DNA of 64,000 nt from Locusta migratoria. Lineage: Eukaryota; Arthropoda; Insecta; Orthoptera; Acrididae. Positions 55,711 to 64,000 of this stretch are shown here, piece after piece (within the stretch, counting starts at the first letter, position 1; each line of letters starts with the position of its first letter). The notes under the pieces were generated by a model. It searched no databases and was not told the origin of the DNA. It worked only from the letters and a program-made list of their open reading frames with translations. A program made the translations under genes and the position numbers. The DNA lies in assembly GCA_026315105.1 (NCBI GenBank), contig CM048748.1, forward strand, positions 20,493,078 through 20,557,077, read 5' to 3'.

Positions 55711-57416
55711 TCTGAGAAGTTTTATTTTTATTATGTTGGTGTGGTGTCTGTTCTTTCGGATATGTCTGGTTCGTTGTACGCTTTTCCGTTGAATGGGAAC
55801 ACGCTATTTATCGTGAGAAAACGTACATTTGGTATATGGTGATATTTCGTCTGTTCTGTCTATTACTTACAGTTTGTTTTGGTGTACACTTCCACGTTTT
55901 CGTAAATACCACACATGGAACACACATATTTAGCGTCTTTTTAAAATCCTCAAAAGAGTCAAAAGAGATAATTTTAGTTGCAGATGACAACGCTATCACT
56001 ACATAACTATGTAGAAAGGGTCCCACATGACCACAGAATGTAAAATAATGTAAAAACCAAAATAAGACTGACGACTTTTAGGCCTAAATTTACGCAATGT
56101 ACAATAGTAAAATCAATGTATTTTGTTTTCATAGCACTAAATAAATTGAAAATAACCACTGATGATGGCACAGAGGTGCTGAAACTAGTTTGGGTGTGTA
56201 ATAAAACAGTGTTTTGCACATCAGGCGGACCTCAAACGCAGAAAATAATCTCTGGAATTTACTTGTTTAATATCTGGAAAACTACTGCAGTTACACGTCT
56301 GGACATGTTTCATTAGGTTTATCAGATCAAGAACAACAAAATAAATGGAAATCGTGCTTTACTTTAACCACGTAAAGTTTTGCGATGGTTTAATATTAGC
56401 GAGATTTCTTAATTTCAAACAAAACCTTTTATTAGCCGTAACTAAACATTTGAGGACCTATGTTTATATGAATTTTTTTAGCTTTACCTGCAAAATAAAA
56501 TATTTAGATATTTGCATATCTTCGTATTTGGTATATGTAATATTTTAAACTTCCATTCGTATACATACAAGACGTTTTGGTATTTTTCTTAGAATAATAC
56601 TGAAGGTCTTCGAGTCTACGTTTGAAGCGGCGTTATGGTTGAGATAAATGAAAATAGCGAATCGTTTAATACACATGTGAATATAAGTAGTTACTAATGT
56701 CCGTTGCTGTTTTATTTATTTATGACACTTTTTTACTGATAAGTTGTAAATAGGCACAGATGACCGTTACTCTCTTTTACTTATCTATAACAAAATATAC
56801 TGGTAAATTATGTTATTGTACAAATACACAGCGATGCATACGTATTGTTAAAGATGTCAAAACAGAAAGAGCAATTCTTTTGTGCCGACGAGATGCTGGA
56901 ATGCTTTGACATTTGATGATGTATTCGCTTGGAATTTAACATAAAGGTCGAACCTTGTGAAGTAAAAATCTATTATGTCATATTCAAGCCATATTCCACT
57001 TTGGCTCGCTGGCACTCGACATTCTCGCCTTCGCCGTCTGAAAATAGCTGATCCAATATAACGCGAGCGAGTTAAGACAAGTCTCACACTGACTCAGCGC
57101 TATTTGTCTGCAGTCGAAGCCCGGCAAACCGTAACATGTGGTGAACGGACATTTAATAATTCATATGAATAAGCAGTTTCTTTGTATTAGAGGTACTGAA
57201 CACAATTGCAAATAGCGAAGACATACATATTTCAGTTTTGTGTTTTAAGTACACAATTGTGGTAAAAACGTACAAGGCCTTGGGAAGAAAAGGTGTAAGA
57301 TAGCCGAGAAGGAGATGGAGGTAACTGGCATACATATTACCCTATCGTTGAAGTGTAGATGATATTGGATATACGTTTGAATATCGAAGGAAACGAAAGT
57401 TAAGGAAAGGGAAAAG

Positions 57417-57435
57417 AAGAAGAAGAAGAAGAAGA

Positions 57436-57497
<62 letters not shown>
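57417..57497. repeat. (AAG)n then (GA)n tract
   Basis: Six aag units followed by about 30 ga units. Confidence 0.9.
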
Positions 57498-57500
<3 letters not shown>

Positions 57501-57947
57501 CGAAAGACAATGCAGTAATACAACATTCGATTTGTATTTGGGAAGATCTGATTGAGACCTACACTGAAAACGAATAATTTAATGTTTTTGTGGTCTTGGC
57601 AAATTACTTTAGGCGAATGCCATAATATCATGTCCCATAAGGCCATAGCTATTTTTCTGCCATTAATTCTTTGGAAATATTGATAGGACCTCTGTTAGAA
57701 CTGAACGCCACACCGAAAGCAATAAAATCTAAAGCTTCTTGACGTGGGACTTGTGATTTGCAAACACTTTTCTATTCCGGCTGCATGCCCAGACATTGAG
57801 TAACCGAGTAGCTGGCTTGGCGCAAGATCAAAAGACAAGAGAAACAAACTCTGCGTCAAAAGCAACGCAGTTCACAATAAAAGAACGGGATGAACTGAAT
57901 ATATTTGGTTTTGATGACACTGGTCATTTCAGAAAATTAGCTCCAGT

Positions 57948-57954
57948 GCACACA

Positions 57955-57985
<31 letters not shown>

Positions 57986-58013
57986 GCGCGCGCGCGCGCG
58001 CGCGCGCGCGCGA
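57948..58013. repeat. Compound (CA)n(CG)n microsatellite
   Basis: About 12 ca units pass directly into about 20 cg units. Long CG runs are rare, and alternating purine-pyrimidine tracts like this can adopt Z-DNA in vitro. Confidence 0.9.
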
Positions 58014-59108
58014 CTTAAACCTCCGACGAGAGTGGCCACGCAATGTGTAACATGGTGCCCCAGACCACGCGGTCATTCCCACGTGAGTAAATAAACCACA
58101 ATGGAAGGATACTGTATATACAGAATACTATTAAGGAGGACCATTTGTCTCAAGACATCATGACTATTTCTTGCAACCTTGTAATAAAACAATTCAGGAA
58201 CTGCCATAAGCTAATCTACGGATGATTGATACCTATATTCAGTCTAAAAATACTGTAATCAATTCCAGTTGAACAAGCAGGATTCCGACCTAATAGAAGC
58301 TGTACTGACCAAGTACTTTACTTGACATCCTATGTAGAGGCAGGCTACCAGAAGAAGCAAAAAACATCAATTGTATTCGTGGACCTGAGTGCAGCCTATA
58401 ACACTGTCTGTAGACAAGGGCTGCTGAACAAATTAATCAAAATAATTCCATGCCGAAGTATCAAGAGACTCACCGACAATACGCTTGCTGGAAGAGCTTT
58501 TAACTTGACTATTGGAGAAAGTAGGAGCTCCACCAAAGTACTCCACAACGGGCTACCACAAGGCTCAGTCCTTGCCCCACTGCTCTTCAATTTCATTTCT
58601 GACACACCAAAAACACAAACCAGGAAGCTTGGCTATCCGAATGACTGGGCTATAGCTGCCCAACATAGATCATTTGAGGCTACCGATGAAACATTGTGCT
58701 CTGACTTAAAGCTGCTGAGTGGCTACTATCACAAATGGAGACTGCAGCCGAATCCAACCAAGACCTTAGTATATTGCTTCCACTTCTGTAACCACTCAGC
58801 AAGAAGAAAGCTTAATATCGTCTTTGAATGAAAACGTCTTCATCGCAACAACTACCCCAACTATCTAGGAGTTTTACTGGACAGGACCCTGTCTTACAAG
58901 GAGCGCTCGACAAAGACTGCAGGTAAACTGCGGACAGTAAATGATATCATCCATAAATTGTGAGCCACAACTTGGGGCTTTACAGAAAACACACTTCGCA
59001 CATCAACAGTTGGCTAGTATACTCGTTGGCAGAATACTGCGCTCCTGTGCGGATCAATACACATGTATAAACATGATTGATGTTTTGCTAAATGATACCA
59101 TGCGTACT

Positions 59109-59951
59109 ATCTACATCTACATCTACATCTACATGGGATACTCTGCAAATCACATTTAAGTGCCTGGCAGAGGGTTCATCGAACCACAATTATACTATTT
59201 ATCTCCCATTCCATTCTCGAATAGCGCGCGGGAAGAAAGAACACCTGAATCTCTCTGTTCGAGCTCTGATTTCTCTTATTTTATTCTGATGATCATTTCT
59301 ACCTATGTAAGTGGGAGTCAACAATATATTTTCGCATTCGGAGGAGAATGTTGGCGATTGGAGTTTCGCAAGTAACCCACGCCTCAGCGATAAGCGCCGT
59401 TGTTCTAATGATTCCCATCCCAGATCCTGTATCATTTCCGTAACGCTGTCTCCCCTGTATCGTGACAATACAAAACGAGCTGCCCTTCTTTGGACTCTCT
59501 CGATGTTCTCCGTCATGCCCACCTGATAAGGATCCCACACTGGGCTGCAATACTCCAAAAATGGACGGACAAGCGCAGTGTATGCAGTTTCTTTAGTAGT
59601 TCTGTTGCATCTTTTAAGGATTCTGCCAATAAAACGCAGTCTCTGGTTCGCCTTTCCCACGATATTATCTACGTGTTCTTTCCAGTTTAAGTCTGAAGTA
59701 ATAGTAATTCCTAGGTATTTTGTGGAGTTTACGGCCTTCACATTTGATTGATTTATGTTGTAAACAAAGTTTAACGGATTTCTTTTCGTACTCATGTGGA
59801 CGACTTCACACTTCTCATTATTTAGAGTCAATTGCCAATTTTTACACCATACTGATATCTTATTCAGATCGTTCTGCAGTTGGTTTTGATCTTCAGATGA
59901 TTTTACTAGACGGTAAATGACGGCGTCATCTGCAAACAACCTAAGAGAGCG
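59109..59951 (-). pseudogene. 5'-truncated CR1/Jockey-group LINE, inserted in the Jockey-like LINE
   Basis: A minus frame of 252 residues from 59957 reads LRLFADDAVIYR (intact catalytic FADD), then YNINQSNVKAVNSTKYLGIT, NRTTKETAYTALVRPFLEYC, then SPVWDPY, and ends RAIREWNGR at 59199. The 3' UTR and a (TGTAGA)n tail follow (59109-59134 on the plus strand). The 5' end is lost at about 59951, just before the catalytic motif. The retained frame is open. No clear target duplication was seen. Confidence 0.82.
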
Positions 59952-60340
59952 GCACAATTAAATCTACACCTATTGTATGGCTGCAAACCCTGACCCATAT
60001 TCCACCACCAGAGATGCGGCGAGAACATACTGTTCTTAGTAAACTAACTTAGTAAACTAACAACTCCCAGTACACAAAGATGCAGCTGACCTGGACGCAG
60101 AAGACTCCTTTCGAGAAGACCAGCGTTACTCTCCGTCTAAGAGTTGATGAGCTACAACTTTGATGTTCACAGTCACTGTAAACTACATTGGCAAAGACAG
60201 TGCCCACCAAAATTCCAAAATTTCTTGCCCACTGAGAAACCGCCTGGCTTCGAGCAACCACGAAAAGTGAGGAAAACACAGAATAGCATACGTACTGGTC
60301 ATGGAAGACGCGCCGACACCCTCCAAAAATGGGGAAATAT

Positions 60341-60698
60341 GTTGTTGTTGTTGTGGTCTTCAGTCTGGAGACTGGTTTGATGCAGCTCTCCACCCTACTC
60401 TATCCTGGGTAAGCCTCTTCATCTCCTCGTAAGAACGGCAACCTACATCCATTTGAATTTGCTTACTGTATTCATTTTGTGGTCTCCTTCTGTGATTTGT
60501 ACCCCACACACTTCCCTCCAACGCTAAATTCACAATTCCTTGATGTCTAAGAATGTGTCCTACCAATAGATCCCTTCTTTCGGTCAAGGTATGCCAGAAA
60601 TTCCTTTTCTCTCCAATTCCGTTCAGTACCTCCTGATTAGTAACACGATCCACCCACCTAATCTTCAGCATTCTTCTGTTGCACCACATTTCAAAAGT
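60341..60698 (-). pseudogene. 5'-truncated LINE (same family as at 2949), inserted in the Jockey-like LINE
   Basis: The minus frame from about 60698 reads TFEMWCNRRMLKIR, then VTNQEVLNGIGEKRNFWHTL, then RDLLVGHILRHQG and YEEMKRLTQDRVGWRAASNQ. The tail is (CAA)n (repeated ttg at 60341-60354). About 110 residues remain and are open. They cover only the C-terminal end after the reverse transcriptase. Confidence 0.8.
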
Positions 60699-60786
60699 CC
60701 GAGCCTACAAGGTATCCTTCACCAATTTCTCAGCTGCAACTAGAGAGGCAATTGATTATATTCAATGTTTTAATGTCATTTTGTAA

Positions 60787-61048
60787 TTAAATACTGTATA
60801 AAATTATGAGTTTTAACGATGTATGTCATACGATTAATAAATAAATCAATTGCGTGGGCTGTGAAGATGCCGAGGGCAGTAGGACGGTATCTAATCTTTG
60901 GGTATCACCCACAGGACCCAGTTATGGTACTTTGTGTCTGAAATCAAGGACATTTAGAAATGTTACCCTTGCAAAAGATAGCAGCCTTCAACATTCCACA
61001 TTTCTGCAGTAAAAACTTAAGAGGACACTCTGCGAAGGAGTGCTATTC
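60787..61048. other. 3' UTR of the Jockey-like LINE and adjoining DNA
   Basis: AT-rich sequence with attaataaataaatc near 60833, plausible as a 3' UTR and polyadenylation region. No coding content. Confidence 0.35.
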
Positions 61049-61078
61049 TATTGTGAGACGCCAGAACATTATGATCAC

Positions 61079-61582
61079 CTACCTTGTAGCCGATATGACC
61101 ACCTTTGACACAGATAACGCGGCGACGCGTCTTGGTATGGAAGTAATGAGGTCTTGGTAGGACGCTGGAGGGCACCCCATCTGCACACACAAGTCACCTG
61201 ATTCCCGTAAATTCCTGGAAGGCAGGCGATGAGCACTGGCGCCTCGTCCAATCACATCGCAGATGTATTCGATCAGGGGAGATGGAAAGTGGGGGGACAC
61301 ACCACATCAACTGAAACTAGCCACTGAATTTCTCAACAACTCTTGTTGAATAACACTACTGCCTTTGGAAAGCATGACTGTCATGAAGGGGTGTACGTAG
61401 TTTGCAAGTAATTTACGATACTTCTTGGCACTCGTGCTACCTTGCATGAATTCCACTGCACCAATGAATTCCCAACTGAATGTTCCCCAGAGCACAACTG
61501 AGCTGCAGCCAGCTTGTCTCCGTCGCACATTACTGATGTCAAGGAAACGTTCAGAGAAGGGCAGCTCGTTTTGTTTTATCAC
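61079..61582 (-). pseudogene. Tc1-like transposase, catalytic and C-terminal part
   Basis: The minus frame reads CSSVVLWGTFSWEFIGAVEF, then MQGSTSAKKYRKLLANYVHP, then IQQELLRNS in place of the usual 'FQQDNAR', and in another frame IGRGASAHRLPSRNLRESGD, ending DLITSIPRRVAAL. The second catalytic Asp is Glu and there is a frameshift between the blocks. It ends near the left terminus. Confidence 0.65.
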
Positions 61583-61918
61583 GTTACGGGGGAGAAAGCG
61601 TCAAGGAAATGTTGCACGAATTGGGGTGAAAATCATTAGCAGAAAGACGTTATTCATTGCTGCGTGATCTGTTTGCGAAGTTTCAATCACCGACTTTTAC
61701 TTCTGAATGTGAAAATATTTTGCTAGCACCCACTTAGGGATACATGACTATCCCAATAAAATAAGAGAAATCAGATCGAAAACGGAACGATTTAGGTGTT
61801 CTTTCTTCCCGCGCGCTATTAGAGAATGGAACGGTAGATAAAAGTTATGAAAGTGGTTAATGAACCCTCTGCCAGGCACTCAAATGTGATTTGCAGAGTA
61901 TCGATGTAGATGTAGATG
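61578..61918 (+). pseudogene. 5'-truncated CR1/Jockey-group LINE fragment
   Basis: The plus frame reads RYGGESVKEMLHELG, a stop, KSLAERRYSLLRDLFAKFQS, then ECENILLAP. It continues into the 3' UTR and a gatgtagatgtagatgaag tail. It is a second copy of the family at 59109-59951, in opposite orientation and shorter. Confidence 0.75.
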
Positions 61919-62430
61919 AAGGCGAAGGTTTCACACACTCCGATTATCATGATGAAGAAGGTACTGGGATTCATGAGACCACGCTAAAATCCAGTGACAA
62001 TGGTGACGTACCAATTTCAGTCGAAGTTGCCTATGCTGTGATGTTACATAGGTCACAGGCTGCGGAGACCCGTGGTTATGACTGCTCGAAGACCTTTGTA
62101 TTCTGTACAGCATTGAAGTCTGATGATAATTATTCCGAAACTGTTTCACCAGTCTACCTGGGCTACAACGACCGCCACCTGAGTGAGGGGTGTCCGCTCA
62201 ATCCCTTGATGTTTGGATGTGGTTTCATCTTTGGTTTCACCACTAGTTGAATAAACTCAACACAGCACTCCTCAAATTCCCAACAAGTAGTGGTCGGGCC
62301 GAGCCTCTGGGTCATCTCAGCCTGCCCTTGGTCAAACGCAGAGGAACCGCACGCGTTCATCAATCTAAATGCTCACTTATAATACTACATACTACGTGTT
62401 TCTGACTGGCCTTAATTGGACGGGTTTATG
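61919..62430 (-). other. Decayed N-terminal half of the Tc1-like element
   Basis: Short minus frames (62163-62363 and 61931-62149) are probably degraded transposase sequence, judged from position between the termini, but I cannot align motifs. Confidence 0.3.
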
Positions 62431-62719
62431 TGGGTAGTAAGTAGGTGGTCATAATGTTTCCACTGATCGGAGTAGTTGTAGCCAGTCAGCACTGCCTCAC
62501 TGTGACTGGAGCTGAAACGCAAACTACTGAATTGTCCTGGTTCGACAGACGAAGAGAAGATGGCGTTAGGTGCTATTCTGTTGGGATTGTATAGGTGGGA
62601 GGGAACTACCATTCGCCTTACAACCAAAGGAAACCTCCAGAAAACCTCGACATGTACTATGGCTTTGCAGCTTTTCTTAAGTTATGGTGGCAAAATATGT
62701 AACAGAAAAAATGGGACCT

Positions 62720-62941
62720 GTGCGAGTTCTACCAACACCACCTAGAGACAAGGCCTCACAACAGCCGGTGTTACGTCACACTGTCCAGGCCGCGAGGTCA
62801 TTTAACTGACTGGCCGCTTTGAGGCAGTGGGCTGTGCCACAGCAGCCAGCCAGTAACAAACGGTGGCGACCTGGTTGGTGTGACGTAACACCGGCTGTTG
62901 TGAGGCCTTGTCTCTAGGTGGTGTTGGTAGAACTTGCACAC
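62720..62941. mobile_element. Foldback (MITE-like) element with nearly perfect 62-bp arms
   Basis: The left arm begins tgcgagttctaccaacacca at 62721. The right arm ends with its near-perfect complement (ggtggtgttggtagaacttg, 62917-62936). Only one or two differences occur across about 62 bp, around a 100-bp GC-rich loop. No protein. The high arm identity suggests recent activity or gene conversion. Confidence 0.8.
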
Positions 62942-63107
62942 TGAGGGTACCGTTAAAAGGTAATTACCGTAATATTAATACGTGAATTGTACAAGGTGGC
63001 CAATGAAACCTACATAATTCGAAATGTACTTTGTCACAGATGTGGACAAAATAAATAACAATTATGTTCGTAGGTGTTAAGAATGGTAAAAGGAAATGGT
63101 GTCAAGT

Positions 63108-63286
63108 GTTTGTAAATCTATCGGACTTAACTACTGTGGTTATCAGTCCCTAGGCTTACTAACTACTTAAACTAGCCTCAGGACAAGACACACATCCCTG
63201 CCCGAGAGAGGACTCGACTCTCCAATGGGGAGCAAACGCGATCTCCGCAGCAATGCGCCTTAGAGCGCTCGGCAATTCCACAGCGT
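63108..63286 (-). mobile_element. tRNA-derived SINE, subfamily B-like
   Basis: An antisense copy starting gtttgtaaatctatcggac. The reverse B box is diverged (ctcgactctcc). No clear target duplication, so the ends are approximate. Confidence 0.65.
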
Positions 63287-63422
63287 CGGAAGTAGATGCT
63301 TCAATATCTGTAGTGTTGACGTTGCCTTCTTTATCACACATAAAAATTTCCAAATATCATAATCAGCTAACATCGAAAATTGAAGTGCTATCAACTTGTT
63401 ACCTAAGTATCGATCGAGCGCT

Positions 63423-63502
63423 ATGGTAAAATGACACACGAAATCATATCCGTGAAATCGCGATGGCAAAATGACACACGAAATTATTCGTGAAATCGTA
63501 TT
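63423..63502. repeat. Two tandem copies of a 40-bp unit
   Basis: aaaatgacacacgaaat occurs at 63428 and 63468, and the tgaaatcg end also repeats. The unit is duplicated once with a few differences. Confidence 0.7.
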
Positions 63503-63612
63503 CAAGGGACGTTCATGTTTAAATGGTTCATTTGCAGCAACAGGAATACCGAAAAATATAAGCCCACAGTTCTTAGGTCAAAACAATATCCAAATGTTTG
63601 TAAAGCTAAAGG

Positions 63613-63810
63613 ACGGCCGCAGTGGCCGAGCGGTCTGCGGCGCGTCAGTCACAGTCTGTACGGCCGCTACGGTCAGGGGTTCGAATCTCCCCTCGGGCAT
63701 AGATGTTTGTGTCGTCTTTAGTACAAGGTAGTTCATAAATAGTTTGTAAGTTTAGGGACTGATGATCCCGCAGTTAAGTCCCATAAGCTTAACAAACATT
63801 TGAACATTTG
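63613..63810 (+). mobile_element. tRNA-derived SINE, subfamily A
   Basis: A sense copy with the most tRNA-Leu-like head of the window (tggccgagcggtctgcggcg) and B box ggttcgaatc. It ends aaacatttgaacatttg at about 63810. It seems to be inserted in the antisense SINE that resumes at 63811. Confidence 0.85.
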
Positions 63811-64000
63811 TATACGTAAGGGACCAAACTACTGAGGTCATTGGTCCCTAGGCTTACACGCTGCTTAAACTAACTTATGCTAAGGACACCGCACACACCC
63901 ATCACACCCATGTCCAAGGAGGACACGAACCTCCGATGAGAGTGGCCGCGAAATTCGTGAAATTGCGTCTAAGGCCGCGCGGCCATTCCCGTGCGGCGGT
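63811..64000 (-). mobile_element. Antisense SINE, subfamily B-like, cut by the window end
   Basis: taagggaccaaactactgag and later the reverse B box cgaacctccga mark a diverged antisense copy. A piece of the same copy's 3' end (caaatgtttgtaaagcta) may lie at 63593-63611, before the nested SINE. The 5' end is beyond 64000. Confidence 0.65.

Larger units (their letters stand above)
55719..58180. other. Long unassigned region with microsatellites
   Basis: About 2.4 kb without a recognisable gene. AT-rich to about 57240. A (AAG)n/(GA)n tract lies at 57417-57497 and a (CA)n(CG)n tract at 57948-58013. Confidence 0.4.
58181..60786 (+). pseudogene. Jockey-like LINE reverse transcriptase with two nested LINEs
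   Basis: Three host pieces read in order. 58181-59107: KLIYG, VEQAGFRPNRSCTDQVLY, FVDLSAAYNTV, NGLPQGSVLAPLLFNF, GYPNDWAIA, YLGVLLDRTLSY and VLLNDTMRTI. 59952-60340: STPIVWLQTLTHIPPPEMRR and later RRADTLQKWGN. 60701-60786: AATREAIDYIQCFNVIL and a TAA. The insertions are at 59109-59951 and 60341-60698. Lesions include YPND for YADD and stops, for example at 58829. The 5' portion with the endonuclease is missing. It resembles elements commonly labelled Jockey, but the clade is not resolved. Confidence 0.75.
61049..62473 (-). mobile_element. Tc1-like transposon with a nested LINE fragment
   Basis: The left terminus gccagaacattatgatcacc (from about 61060) and the right terminus ggtggtcataatgtttccac (about 62440) are inverted. 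The minus strand carries transposase remnants on both sides of a LINE fragment (61578-61918). The exact outer ends and TA flanks are blurred by divergence. Confidence 0.65.

Noticed and set aside
57796..58050. Frame running into (CA)n(CG)n with Thr-His and Ala-Arg repeats
   Set aside because: It is an artefact of the microsatellite.
61891..62250. 119-residue plus-strand frame starting in the LINE tail
   Set aside because: It begins in the gtagat tail and then runs antisense through a decayed Tc1 element.

Overview
This is eukaryotic, insect-type DNA made almost entirely of transposable elements. I found no complete host gene, rRNA gene, CRISPR array or prokaryotic gene organisation. The tRNA-derived SINEs, one Tc1-type family and several LINE families resemble repeats I remember as very abundant in orthopteran genomes (Schistocerca-type locusts). 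That taxonomic call rests on memory of the families, not on a search, and I hold it at moderate confidence.

Layout. 1-10 kb: a pogo-type transposase tail, a tRNA-like sequence, a decayed LINE on the minus strand, a Tigger/pogo element carrying a SINE and a foldback inside it, two foldback elements side by side, and mariner/Tc1 fragments. 10-14.6 kb: a mariner copy interrupted by an I-clade LINE whose 5' part is inverted (twin priming), with a 12-bp target duplication. 14.6-22.5 kb: Helitron pieces, foldbacks, a MADF-domain gene fragment and about 3 kb with little recognisable. 22.5-24.6 kb: a 5'-truncated LOA/R1-like LINE with a 13-bp duplication. 25-33.7 kb: SINEs, a PIF/Harbinger-like fragment, a Tc1 fragment and a TIR element with repeated subterminal motifs. 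35-39.2 kb: a decayed LINE, then a Tc1 element split by two LTR-like insertions. 41.3-46.8 kb: two adjacent Helitrons, clustered SINEs and an inverted tRNA-like pair. 48-55.8 kb: a mariner-like transposase pseudogene, a Helitron, a palindromic mariner, a LINE split cleanly by a Helitron that has an unusual 3' end, a Penelope-like fragment and a composite SINE. 58-62.5 kb: a Jockey-like LINE holding two other LINEs, and a Tc1 element holding a LINE fragment. The window ends in SINEs.

These sequences do not form a pathway. They relate to one another by nesting, and several host frames read through once an insert is removed, which gives exact boundaries and relative ages. Every coding region I can read is truncated, frameshifted, stopped or altered at a catalytic residue, except the ORF2 of the inverted I-clade element, which is open for its whole retained length.
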